DNA from: Sabethes cyaneus
Taxonomy: Eukaryota > Arthropoda > Insecta > Diptera > Culicidae
Direction of reading: 5' to 3'
NCBI RefSeq assembly: GCF_943734655.1
Contig: NC_071354.1
Coordinates: 70,763,544 to 70,827,543, forward strand
Length of the DNA: 64,000 bases
This document shows positions 52,215-62,620 of this stretch, one piece after another. Each line of letters opens with the position of its first letter. The first letter of the stretch is position 1. The notes beneath the pieces were generated by a model. The model was not told the origin of the DNA. It saw only the letters and a list, made by a program, of their open reading frames with translations, and ran no database searches. The position numbers and the translations under genes are program-made.

Positions 52215-53600
52215 TTTTGAGGTGGACGCTGTACTTACTTACTCATTGGTCCATGTCCATCGGTTCGGCAGAGCTAAGGAATGCAATTAGAGATCTCCAC
52301 TGCCGACGGTTACCCGCCATGGCATTGACCTGTCGCCAGAACAGATTCTCGTCAACAGCCCGAATGTCGTTGGCTAAGCTGCGTCACCCTGAGCGCCTGG
52401 GTCTGCCTGTTCTACGTTGTCCTTTCGAATTCCAGTCAACACGGAAAGAAATCCGATTTCGATACCATGAATAAAATCATGTAATCATAAATTTTGAATT
52501 GCTGTCAAATCATGACTCAACTGCCATATCAGGCAGCACAAAATCATGAATAATATGATCTTGATGTTGTGTTGTACTGCAAGAAGTTCATGGTATCATG
52601 ATTATTATTTATGGTGCATTTTCATAAAATATAAGCTAGAAACCTGAAATCATGAGTCATTTTGCTCATTTTTGGGATTAAATTTCTGTCCGTGCTTCTC
52701 CACAGCTTTCGTTCGCTCCTATCCTCAAGATGCATCTGATCCACTTCCACTTACGTTCTCAAATTTCTGTTGCTATCGGCTGTTGATGTCACCATCGATG
52801 GAGTTCCTCGTTGGATATTCAGTTATCAGGCCACCAGACTCAAATTATATATCGCAGGCAGCGATGAATGAATACTTGCAGCTTTTGCGTTGTCTCCGCT
52901 GGGACGCACCTCGTTTCGCAGGCATACAGCTATGCAGATTCAACGTTTGAGTTGTAAATTCGGGTTTTGGTATGTAAAGTAGTGTGATTTGAGCGCCAAA
53001 TGTTTCGCAGACCTGCAAAGGCACCCTTGGCCTTCTTGATCCGTGCGACTATATACAACAAACGGATATCACCATTGGCGGCGGTGTCTCTCTTTCTTCA
53101 GCTAGGGAGTTAGTCCAGGCTCTCTTGTCCCACCTACAAGTTCATTTAAGAGGCCTCTTCAGTTCGACGTATCGTTGACGGGCAGCTGCCTTATCCGACC
53201 TGGTTCGCAGTGGTTCAATACCGGCTTTCGCCTCTCTTCGTTCGTCGATCTTTCTCTAAGTTTCATCCGAAATCCACTCTTTCCGTCTGCTGCGCACTTT
53301 GCTGACAGTTCCATCACTGGTCCTGATGAAGACGTTTTTGATGCCGGTCCATTGTTCTTCAACGGTTTTCCAGGTAGCAACTCCGAAGCTCGGAATTCAA
53401 GTTGTTCGACAAAGGCCTTTTCCACCCCAGGATTCTTGATTCCGCGAATATCACCTTACTTTCTCTTCCCGGACACGACACGTGAGAACAGCGATGGCAT
53501 AGTGATGGTCGGATGCCCCATCGGCTCTGCGTTTGTTACGTACTTTAAAATGGTCGCTAAATGTCGTTGCCAATAATCCAGGTGGATGTCTTTCTCTTCA
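52215..53600 (-). pseudogene. LINE of a second RTE-like group, RT core deleted
   Basis: Reading from 53600 the minus strand gives a pre-RT linker (EQWTGIKNVFIRTSDGT, SRRKEWIS, KIDERREAKAGIEP), then KRAWTNSLAEER and DTAANGDIRLLY. This is joined directly to RT C-terminal sequence (ARIKKAKGAFAGLRNIW, TKTRIYNSNV, YACET, LQVFIHRCLRYII, WWPDN, ISNEELHRW, ERKWKWI) and the tail GRPRRS, NLFWRQVNAMAGNRRQWRSL. The catalytic RT motifs are absent, so the deletion junction lies near 53050. A ~230-bp insertion splits the tail at 52443-52675. The WKWIGHTL-type tail is typical of SR2/RTE-like LINEs. Confidence 0.75.
52443..52675. mobile_element. ~230-bp insertion rich in ATCATGA words
   Basis: It interrupts the C-terminal coding region of the surrounding LINE: codons for the region after ERKWKWI stop near 52690 and resume near 52440. 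The insert contains AAAATCATGTAATCAT, CAAATCATGACTCA, AAATCATGAATAATATG, GGTATCATGATTATTA and GAAATCATGAGTCA. Partial inverse symmetry is visible but exact ends were not fixed. Probably a MITE. Confidence 0.45.
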
Positions 53601-55029
53601 GGTATTTTTTTGTTTTCGAGTACAGCAGGTTGTTAGCATAAGGACCCTTATCAACTAGCACCAAATCGTACATCAATGTGTGAAAATTATCGTGTATGTC
53701 TTGTAATAAATTCGGAATCGTAACTAAAGCTTAAAAAGCGCGCCCAAGCGATCGATATGCGAATATCCGTGGAAATGCTCATTTACAGAAAAAAACATTC
53801 CAAAACAGAATGATTGTGCAATGTGATTGGAAAAGCTTCCATCATTTTCAGTAATAGTAAAATGTCGTCATTTCGCGCATTTCTTTTTCGCGCTAACAAA
53901 TAAACAAAAAAAAACGAAAGAAGTTTATAATTTATCACCTTGTTAGCAGATTCCATTCCACTACACATCAACAACATCAAGCTTGTGTCTCTGCAGGCGA
54001 GGCGCATTCCCAACATCCGATCCGGCCGCGCCGAGGTATAAAGTGCGAGCAGTTTACAGCCAAATGAGCGCAAATTCCCTCGCCATTGCCAACTTTTATG
54101 TCCCTTTAATCCTCGGATCTTAAATCACAACTAGCGCGAAGCGCGCTTGTTTTGTCTGCTGGTCTGCTCGCTGTCCAGTGCCGGGCACCGGTCACTCTCT
54201 TGGAATGATTAATTCCCTCTGGATTAGTTGCCAGCAAGCAAGCGAGCGCCGCCGCGCCACAGTTGGAGGGCAGGCGTGTGTATAATTACTTCATTTTTAT
54301 CGTCAACAATTTTCAGCGTTCTTTGTTTGGACTTTTCATTTCCTGCCCCGTGTTTCACAGTTCGGCCGACTGGAAAATAAAACCTTCAACCACTTTGGAC
54401 TGCATTAAAAGTAGGTACTCGGCGGGTTCGGGCGACCGCTGGGCACTTCGTGCCATCTTGGTGCTGGGCCAACCACCGTCTGGAACACCAAGGCACATCA
54501 GGTCGTTTGCGAGAGTATATCCGTACGGCGGCGGTCGTAACAGTGAAATCTCGTAAAAGTCACCGCAGGAGAATAGTGCATACCTGATTACTCGCCTGAA
54601 AGGTACCGAATGGGATAATTTCAGTTTTAAAACCGAAGCACCTCAAGTGCTTTCATTACAAGGTTTTGATGATCACGAAATCGTAAGCTTTATTGTTAGT
54701 GTTCAGAGCATTTAAAGCAGGGTGCGAGCTTTTTTGCTAGTCCAGCATGGTACGTATCATACATTCCTTCGAATTTATTGGAAAGGTTCCTGTTAATGAA
54801 ATCACAATTACTCTTCCGTGCCATGAAACTAGAATAATTGAACGAAGTCATTCTTAACATAAAACTAAAAATGCTGAAGAAACATAAAATGTTGACCAGT
54901 ACTCCTAGTGTCTAAAAACACCATATCTGTTTGAAGAATAGATAAAATGGAATTTATTACACGGTGATTGTAATGACTTGCTGTCAACAGAAAATTTCCG
55001 AACTACTCTTCTTCTTTTTCTAGTAGCTT
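53601..55029. other. Unassigned interval
   Basis: No recognisable gene. 53990-54560 is more GC-rich, with CGAAGCGCGCTTG, GCGAGCGCCGCCGCGCC and similar words. A 97-codon plus frame (54263-54556) starts MEGRRVYNYF and has no known domain. This could be a promoter-proximal or exon-containing region of a host gene, but nothing decides it. Confidence 0.35.
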
Positions 55030-55410
55030 AGAACCTTAGGGCTGCTCGACGCCAATTCATTCAGGGTTTCGAAACACGTAAATCAGTTGCCACTTGGTGG
55101 AGTCATCTTGCTCGCTGAGCCCCTCTGGTACAGGCAGGGTTTTTAGTTTCCAGTATCCTTGCAGCGTGCCCACCGTCCCGAATTCAGCTGGATCTCCCAA
55201 TAGTACTTATAGCTCGCAGTTCATACGTTTTTGGCACTCTTCACTTGCCATTTGTACTCCACCAAAAATAGTCCGCAACACCTTTCGTTCAAATATGGCA
55301 AGTGGACATACTTCGTAAGCAAAGCTAGAGTTTCAAGTCCGCATAAAACTACCGTTATGATTAGCAGTTGGTAGATCGTCAGTTTTAAGCGGTGGCCTAT
55401 GGTCCTTGTT
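55030..55410 (-). pseudogene. RTE-clade LINE 3' fragment
   Basis: Minus-strand reading includes CGLETLA, then LAIFERKVLRTIFGGVQMAS and KRMNYEL, LLGDPAEFGTV. The ERKVLRTIFGGVQ and MN-EL order matches the tail at 60225-60541 (LRTIFGGVQTESGEWWRRMN). Frameshifted and lacking the RT core. Confidence 0.65.
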
Positions 55411-55760
55411 TTTTCCTATGTGGACTCATTACTGCGACCAGTATAGTTGATCTATTGTGATATCGCCCGGGTGTTTACTGTATGACTAGCATTGCATTTC
55501 TTTTTGCTATAATCGCTACTGAATGAGCGATATGCTTATTAAATTTTATGAGTGCTTGTGTGTATTGTGGGGTTTACCCTTCCTTCAAAGCTTGATCTAC
55601 TTTACCCACATATTCCTCACTGCCAGTACTATCCCAAATTATAGCCGTCCGAGGACTCATTCGTTCCTCTGACCAGTACACTTAACTATAGTAGGGACTT
55701 TTGCACTGTCAAGAGTGGGTAAATTTTGAATTCAGCATGAAGGAAAAGTAAATGAGGCGT
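55411..55760. other. Unassigned interval
   Basis: No feature recognised between the LINE fragment and the poly-G tract. Confidence 0.35.
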
Positions 55761-55774
55761 GGGGGGGGGGGGGG
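55761..55774. repeat. Poly-G run (14 bp)
   Basis: Fourteen uninterrupted G on the plus strand adjoin the 3' side of the minus-strand SINE, so the run reads poly-C at the SINE end. It may be an assembly-sensitive homopolymer. Confidence 0.85.
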
Positions 55775-55893
55775 CTGAGAATAAACCCATGCTAAAGTCA
55801 CTGGACATTGAATGGTTTGATTCTATTAAGATTCGAACCAACGACCACTCGCTTGTCAAAGCAGACTCGGTAACCTTGCGGCTACGGAGCCCC
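55775..55893 (-). mobile_element. tRNA-derived SINE, second family (copy D)
   Basis: The reverse complement starts GGGGGGCTCCGTAGCCGCAA (A-box-like TAGCCGCAAGGTT), continues ACCGAGTCTGCTTTGACAAG, and has a B box in TCGTTGGTTCGAATCTTAAT. Body: AGAATCAAACCATTCAATGT, CAGTGACTTTAGCATGGGTT. The tRNA-like head lacks a proper acceptor-stem match, so it is a SINE and not a tRNA gene. The head differs from copies A to C. Confidence 0.7.
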
Positions 55894-56029
55894 CCGCCTG
55901 TGATCCTTGATGCCTATGATCCTTGATCGCAATATACTGCGGAAGGAAAGGTGGGCCCGACTTCCAGCTTGACTGCGTCGTTAAATCCGCTTACTCGTAT
56001 TATTGTCGGCGGTGACTAGATCCTAGATT
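55894..56029. other. Short spacer with a 14-bp direct repeat
   Basis: TATGATCCTTGATC-like words occur twice (TGATCCTTGATGCC and TGATCCTTGATCGC, near 55900-55930). Nothing else recognised. Confidence 0.4.
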
Positions 56030-56202
56030 ATATACAAATTCACAAGTCGGACGCGAAGAGTTCTTTCGTTCCATTATTGGTGGAGAAAGCTTCCATCCTA
56101 CCACAAACGACAATGGCCTGATGCTAATCAACTTCGCTGTAACCAGGGAAATGGCTATCTGTAGTACCTATTTTGCACGACGAAACATTCTGAAGCACAC
56201 CT
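56030..56202 (+). pseudogene. RTE endonuclease, part 1 (before the R1-clade insertion)
   Basis: The plus frame reads QVGREEFFRSIIGGESFHPT, TNDNGLMLINFAVTREMAIC and STYFARRNILKHT, matching AQIGKEEFF, TNDNGLRLINFAAARGMAIC and STYFPRLNIRKHTW of the 48.8-kb RTE. It stops inside the target duplication of the inserted LINE and resumes at 59468. Confidence 0.8.
56192..56202. repeat. Left target-site duplication (GAAGCACACCT)
   Basis: GAAGCACACCT is repeated at 59468-59478. Here it is followed by the poly-T that is the 3' poly(A) of the minus-strand insertion. Confidence 0.85.
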
Positions 56203-59200
56203 TTTTTTAACGAGTAGGGAAATCTGCTATCAGACACCTGAGAAGACAACTCAGGGAGTGGGGTTTGGTTTCCCGACCCCCCTACTGGGGCGTGAAGATC
56301 CAGGCTCTCTAAAACCCTACACGAGTCTCCAGCATCAATCCCCCCTGGCACCGCCATGAAGGCATTACTTCATGGAGGGACTATTGTGCTTAACGCACAC
56401 TCTTAGATAACTACTGGACTATGGTAGTTTATTCGCCGTTGATCGGCTTTCCAGCGGTTTTGTAGCTCAAGTACGACCTGGGTAGCAGCCGCAATGACCG
56501 CTCCCCAGACGTCCGAGCTAGAACACATCTTTTGGACTAAGTTATCCGCAATAGTGTCCTGTCCGCTCACTGCCATCATGTTACTTCTCACGCCCGCGAA
56601 ACGAGGGCATATGAAGAAAGCATGTTCTGCAGTTTCCTCAACGTCCACGCATTCGGGACACGCGGGGGACTCCGCCTGCCCAAACTTGTGCAGATACTGT
56701 CTGAAGCAACCATGCCCTGACAGAATTTGTGTCAGGTGGAAGTTGACTTCGCCGTGGCGCCTGTTGACCCACCCGGATACTTCCGGGATAAGTCGATGTG
56801 TCCACCGGCCTTTTGTGGAATTAGACCATGCCCGCTGCCATGTGATCATCGAGGCCGATCTTGTGCTACTCCGTATGCCTCTAGTTCCACGTTGGTTGAA
56901 GCACTCTACGTCCTCGCTGATGATGATACCAATAGGCATCATACCCGCTAAGACGCAGATTGCGTCATGTGAAACTGTGCGATACGCACTCGCCACTCTC
57001 AAGCACATGAGACGATAGGTGCTTTCCAGCTTGGCTAGATAACTTTTGATATCTAACGCCGACGACCACACCGGCCCGCCATACCTGAGTATGAACTGGA
57101 CCACGTTGGCTAAAAGCCTTCGCTTGCTGCCATATACCGCAGAGCTATTAGACATCATACGAGATAATGCCAAAATGGCTCAGGAAGCCTTCTTGCAGGC
57201 ATAGTCGACGTGGCTCCCGAACTTGAGCTTGTCGTCGACCATGACTCCAAGGAGTTTTAAGGACCGCGTTGACGAAATAGTGCAGTCCCCGACGCTGATA
57301 TTTGCTTGCTGCACCGACTTGCGGTTATTCACCACGATAACCTCCGTTTTATGATGCGCTAGGTCCAGTTTCCTGGATCGCATCCAATTTTCAACAATGC
57401 TTATAGAGTGGGCAGCCGTCAACTCAACCTCTCTGATAGATTCACCGTAGGCTTCCAAAGTGATATCGTCCGCAAAGCTGAAAATCACCACCCCTTCCGG
57501 GAACTTTAGCTTCAACACCTCGTCATACATGACGTTCCACAACACCGGGCCCAGTGGAACCTTGCGGAACCCCTGCGGTGAACGAATTTCTGACCCTCCT
57601 TCGTGTTGTAGCATAGCACACGATTCTGGAAATAATTTTCCAGGATCCTGTACAGCGACACCGACACTTGAACGTTCCGAAGCGAGTTGGCTATGGAGTC
57701 CCAGCTAGCGCTATTAAACGCATTTCTCAGATCGAGCGTGACAACTTCGCAATAACGGATACCTGTTCTCTTTTGCTGGATTGCCACCTCGGCTGTCTTA
57801 GTGACAGACAAGATGGCATCCACCGTAGATTTGCCTTTTCGGAAGCCGAAATGGTTCCTTGACAGACCGTTTGTTGGTGTGAGAGCACGTACCTGCACTC
57901 CATCCCCGAGCACTCCTTCCGCTATCGACTTATATGCGGAACTCTTCTTGGTGGCGTCCTTCTTCAACTCAAGGATCATTTCGCCCGTGCGTGAGCGGCG
58001 GATGCGCCGCACGTACGCGCCCAGATCCTTCAGTAGGGCATCTCCTCTCATGGCCTTCAGAACTTCCGAGTATTTCGACCCGTCGGTTTTTAGGATAAGA
58101 ACGTCGCCTTTCTTCGCTCGCTTCCCTGTCGGTTTAGGCGAAGCTTTCTTTTTGGTGGAGCTTCCTCTTTTCTTCCTCTTGGCCGTGACCTCGATCCACG
58201 GGCCACCAGTCTTGGTGCTTCCCGCTGCTTGGTCGGTTGGCTCCACCAACTCGCTAGCCTGAAGGCTTTTACCGATCAGGCGTTTTTTTGGTCCACCAGG
58301 GGTACCATCCCCCGGGGACTGTCTCAGACGCTTGGCAGATGCCTTACCGCTGTTGGTAGCGCTCTCCGTGGCTTCCAGGGCCACGTTGCGACACGCCGTC
58401 AACGAGCAGGCATCCGTTTGTACTGACTTTGACGCCTTCACGGTCTTCACCTCTCCTGCACGCGTCACAAGGTCGTTGTGCACTTTGGTCGCAGCACACA
58501 AGGTTCTCCGAAGCATGAGCAAGCTCTGCTTCAAGTCCTTGGAGAAATTGCCGCGACCTGACGTGAACTCGATGATTATATCGAGCTGCTGTGACGCGGC
58601 TACCACTTTGGGTAGTTTCTTCCTATTCTTTTCCATCGCCTTGATTAGCGATGGGCCGTTCTTCGCTGTGTCTGGTGTGGCAGGCGTGGCAGGCGTACCG
58701 CTGCCCTTGCCACCCACACTAGCACTTCGAGTTGCATCCTTCTCCACCCTTGTTGGAGAACGCTGGATGCCTCCCCTCAAGAACGGGTTTTCCACCGCAT
58801 CTGCACTTGCTGTAAATTTGTTTAAAACACTCATTTTGATTCTAAAGGGTCCCCCTTCAAGCCGCTATCCAAACCCATTTGAAGTAGTAGCTTTAACGAT
58901 CTATAGAACAGGGAGAACCATGCGAGGGTTAGGGCAGCGCCTTATGGGCAACTGCACCTTAGAGCCAGATCGGCGTAAATCAGGAAAAAGTATCTGAACC
59001 TACTCCCGTCCGGTGGTCGTCAGTCGATAGATTTGGAACGTACTTGAAGGCATGCCAGGTTTTACGGGACGGAGACACATGTACCGTTTGCCACCTCGCC
59101 GTTTCAAGTCGCTATCACGTGACTTTACTAGGGGAGCTCGTCGCAAATGCCAGCCCTAAGTCGTGTTGTATATCGTGTCCGAATCATGTCCAATAACATA

Positions 59201-59467
59201 GCCGCCAATTTACCGAAGTTGAAACCTTACTGGCATCGGGCCCAATGGGTCCCAACGGACCGTTCAGACACCTGGTAGACCAGAAGTTTAAGGTCTAGGT
59301 GTCCCTCTCTCTCTGTCTGTTTACAACCACGGGTCCAACCAGAGGAGAGTTTCTGGTTTTACCCGGGACTTGGTTGTATTACCAGCTGGCACCACGAGGA
59401 GGTAGGAATAAGAGTTGCTATAACTGAAAGTGGTCAGGTTACACTGTTATAGCCATTCACCAGCCCG
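56203..59467 (-). mobile_element. R1-clade LINE, internally deleted, inserted into an RTE copy
   Basis: 3265 bp bounded by GAAGCACACCT duplications. The minus strand has a ~630-bp 5' region (59467-58835), an ORF1-RT fusion, RT/C-terminal parts, ~200 bp of 3' untranslated sequence and a short poly(A). Full R1-clade elements are usually 5-6 kb; the end of ORF1, the endonuclease and the N-terminal RT are absent. The intact 5' end and duplication imply that it integrated full-width or that the deletion predates integration. Confidence 0.9.
56403..58834 (-). pseudogene. Gag-like ORF1 fused in frame to reverse transcriptase
   Basis: The ATG at 58834 opens a 440-codon frame. Residues 1-318 are R1-type ORF1 (Ala/Lys-rich, SYSEVLKAMR-like KYSEVLKAMRGD, VRRIRRSRTGEMILELKKD, GVQVRALTP). 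At about residue 320 it switches to RT sequence (LSRNHFGFRKGKSTVDAI, VVTLDLRNAFNSASW motif A). No zinc knuckle or endonuclease remains. Two small shifts near 57560-57590 split the TAGVPQGS/LGPVLWN motif B among three frames. The next frame has FSFADDITLEA (57462-57476), KLLGVMVDDKL, then an in-frame TGA at 57180-57182. The tail carries CPECVDVEETAEHAFFICP, a zinc-binding motif. Confidence 0.88.
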
Positions 59468-60030
59468 GAAGCACACCTGGTAACACCCTAATGGTCTAAG
59501 ATCGACCACGTTCTGGATGGTGGCCGGCACTTTTCTGATGTCTCAGACGCGCCATCCTTCTGGAGACCAAACGTGAACTCGGATCACTATCTCGTAGTGA
59601 GCAAGATTCGCACCCGGTTGTCAAACGAATATCAATCGAGGCCAAAAAAGAAGTCACGACTGAATATTTCGCGGTTATCAGTGAAAGGAGTTGCTGTAGA
59701 GTACTCCCCTACAACTGATGAACGGAGGTGGACAACTTGGAGAGATCCTGAACGAGCAGGGGAAGCACATCCACGATGCGATCTGTACTATCAGTGAGAG
59801 AAGTGTTGGGTATTCTTGGTGCAGCCACTTCCAGTGAGTGGTTTTACGCAGAGTACTAACGGGTAATTGACGAGAAAAATCGAGCTAGAAGTCACATATT
59901 TACTGCAACTATCACTCGCCAGACAGGAGAGAGATACCGAGATGTTAGAGCTGTTGAAAAGAGACTTCACCGATGTAAGAAACGCAAGCTTTGGGATGGC
60001 GGAGGATGGCTTCGAAAACCGTATTAGAAG
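59468..60030 (+). pseudogene. RTE endonuclease, part 2 (after the R1-clade insertion)
   Basis: Translation across the right duplication reads KHTW, a stop, HPNG and then (shifted) IDHVLDGGRHFSDVSDA, NSDHYLVVSKIRTRLSN and VKGVAVEYS. A linker follows: SHIFTATITRQTGERYRDVR, AVEKRLHRCKKRK. It continues exactly where part 1 stops, so both are one old RTE copy. The rest of the RT is absent. Confidence 0.85.
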
Positions 60031-60224
60031 CTTTCTTTAAAACGATCAAAGTGCTACATTTGTGTAAGAAAAGATCTAGAATTCAAAAATAAATAACTGA
60101 AATACACGCAATTTTTGTTCCAATACTATCTGAAGTAAACTTTATGTATGAATAACTTATTTGTCGTCGTCGTCGTCGTCAGCAGTATAGCACCGGAGTG
60201 AGTCGTGCTGTTTCAAGCAGTCGT
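60031..60224. other. Unassigned spacer with a CGT microsatellite
   Basis: (CGT)n runs at about 60162-60180. No gene recognised. Confidence 0.4.
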
Positions 60225-61120
60225 CTTCATTAAACTCGATTCTTTGCCACTCGTCGCCAATTTACCAATCGTCTCAGATATCGTAAATCACTTTTGACCT
60301 GGTCAAGCCATCTTCGACGTTGAGCTCCTCTGTTCCTGGTGTTGCTGGGGTTGTTGAAGAGAGCTATTTTCGTCGCACTGTCGTCCGCCATCCTTACGAC
60401 TTGTGCCGTCCACTCTAGCCCACCGACTTTCGCCAGATATACGGTGGGAATTTCTCCAAGCAGTACCTGTAGCTCGTGATTCATACGCCTCCACCACTCT
60501 CCGCTTTCAGTTTGTACTCCGCCAAATATCGTCCGCAACACCTTCCGCTGGCAGGGTACTTCTTGAGCTTTGTTATTTTGTCAGCTTCCTACGGAAGCGA
60601 ATGCTTCCTGTTAACGGTTACTGTCGGTCAGAGGTGCACGTTTGTTTCTCTTGAGTCTCTTCCTTTCATGGATTTCTTCTACGCATTTATTTTTAGCCCA
60701 ATACTCCTACACTCCGCTTCCAGTTCAGGCGACGATTACTTCCGCCGTCGCAAAGTTCCTGGCTATGATATTAAAGTCATCTGCAAAGCCTATGAGTTTG
60801 CTACCATTGATCAATATCATGCCTCGTTCGATGCCCGCTCCCCTGATCACCCCCTTTAGAGCGATATTGAACAGCATCCAGGATAAGCCGTCGCCTAGTC
60901 TCAGCCCTCGGCGGGTCTCAAAGAGACTCTGAAGTGTATCCGAGACGCGCACGAAACGCATCACCTGATGCAATGTAACTCTGTGGATTGTGGTTTGTGC
61001 ATTATCTTCCATAGCTGGTCTCGTTCGACTGCATCGTAAGCTGCTTTGAAATCAATAAAGATGTGATGCGTGGGCACGTTGTACTTCCGACATTCCGATT
61101 TTGGCATGGTTTGAACCTAG
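60225..61120 (-). pseudogene. RTE-clade LINE fragment with internal deletion
   Basis: From 61120: HHIFIDFKAAYDAVERD (motif A), TTIHRVTLHQVMRFVRVSDT, FETRRGLRLGDGLSWMLFNI (motif B), GSKLIGFADDFNIIARNFA (FADD intact), then ERKRLKRNKRAPLTDSNR. A jump then leads to KVLRTIFGGVQTESGEWWRR, MNHELQVLLGEIPTVYLAKV, LEWTAQVVRMAD and QRRRWLDQV. The block between the last RT part and KVLRTIF is deleted. It is the same subfamily as 33756-34300, which lost the FADD block instead. Confidence 0.75.
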
Positions 61121-61199
61121 CGTGCCGATATGTCGGCAACAAAAGTGTACGTTATTGGTAAAACAAAATTTTTAACTTTGCTTACAAACATCGATTAAA

Positions 61200-62620
61200 C
61201 TACAAATATAATGTATCTTCCGCGACGGAGTAGGGGGCACAATTGACAAACTGGGTTCACCATCGGTAAACCGCCAACTTTTTTCGATATATTACCAGAA
61301 TACCAGAGGTCTACGTACAAAAACGAGCGAATTGTATAGGTCACTTGCTGCTAGTGACTATGACATCATCGTCTTTACTGAAACGTGGCTTAATGAGAGC
61401 TTCTCCAACGCCGAACTCACCCACAAATATACATTATATCGCTGCGACCGTAACCCACAATCAAGTCGGCTACTCAGAGGCGGAAGCGTTTTGGTCGGAG
61501 TAAGAATGACTCTAAACAGCTCTTCCGTGCATCCGGCTGATGCAGACAGTATGGAGCAAACCGCGGTTAAGATTAAGTTTCGTGATTCATCGCTTGTCAT
61601 CTGCGTTGTGTATATTCCCCCGAACACCGAAGCTGATCGTTACGTAAAATACTCTGAGTGTATCCAAGAATTATGTGATTTGAAAAATGCGCAGGACGCT
61701 CTTCTTATCATAGGGGACTACAACCTGCCGCACCTTCAGTGGTGCTATGATACCGAATTGGGTCAACTGCTTGCCACAAATGCTACTACTGACCAAGAAC
61801 TTGTTTTGGTGGAACATGTTGTTGCTGCTGGGCTTCAGCAACTGAACACACTCACTAATGCCAACAACAGAATTCTAGACCTGACTTTCACGAACGATGC
61901 TGGTTGCTTTGAACTATTGGAGCCTCCTACAGGGCTACTCAGAATAGATGCTCACCATAACCCATTTGTTCTGACGTACCACTCAGTCATCAATATGGTC
62001 CCGGAGTGCTGGAGTCAAGATTATGATTTCAATCGCTGTAATTTTGCCGACTTTAATACCTTATTCGACGAAATCAACTGGAGACAATTGCTAACCCTGC
62101 AAAGTTTGTCATGCGACGATGCGATTCAGCAGCTTTATTCAATTGTGAAGACGATGCTACGTGATAAAGTGTCGACAAAAAACCTCACAAGACGCTACAA
62201 GAAGCTTCCTTGGTGGAATGCGGAGCTTCAAAACTTGCGCAACCGATTGCGTAAAGCGAGAAAATAGTACTTTCGATCCAAAACGACAACTGCTAAACTC
62301 AAAGTGCGCGAAATGGAAGAGCAGTACCACTCCCTTCGAATAATAAGTTTTAACACATATATCAGCCGCACTCAAAACGACCTGCAACAAAACCCACAAT
62401 CTTTTTGGTCCTATGCGAAATGCCTTAAACAAACGGATGGTGTGCCACAATCTGTACACCACTGTGGAATCCGCAAAAAGCCGAAAAGCCACTGAACTCA
62501 CTCGAAAGACGCCGGAGATCGCCACCACGTCTTACCTGATGGACTGCCTACGAAAGAAGAGGACGATGGACTTTGTCAGAAAACCGAAGAGCCCGGTTCA
62601 TAGGAACGCGTTAGTGTTTG
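61200..62620 (+). mobile_element. CR1/jockey-group LINE, 3'-truncated
   Basis: The plus strand holds a nearly complete endonuclease and the start of the linker to RT, then ends without RT. The reading frame is open well upstream of 61332, to about 61218. Related to the copies at 7361-9630 and 10390-13062, which retain the RT, so together the three cover the whole protein. LINEs are usually 5'-truncated, so loss of the 3' part here points to later deletion or rearrangement. Confidence 0.8.
61218..62600 (+). pseudogene. Apurinic-like endonuclease and pre-RT linker
   Basis: In order: IYYQNTRGLRTKTSELYRSL, ASDYDIIVFTETWLNESF (catalytic Glu), LLRGGSVLVGVRM, VICVVYIPPNTEADR, ALLIIGDYNLPHLQW (Asp, Asn), NRILDLTFTND and IDAHHNPFVLTY (His). 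The frame stays open to 62267 (KARK, stop). It continues in another frame with KVREMEEQYHSLR and QNPQSFWSYAKCLKQTDGVP, the linker also seen as PKKFWHYINQQRNENGLP in the 7.6-kb copy. After ~62500 the match is lost. Endonuclease catalytic residues look intact. Confidence 0.85.

Noticed and set aside
55820..55893. tRNA gene on the minus strand
   Set aside because: A and B boxes are present, but the acceptor stem does not pair and a SINE body follows, so it is called a SINE.
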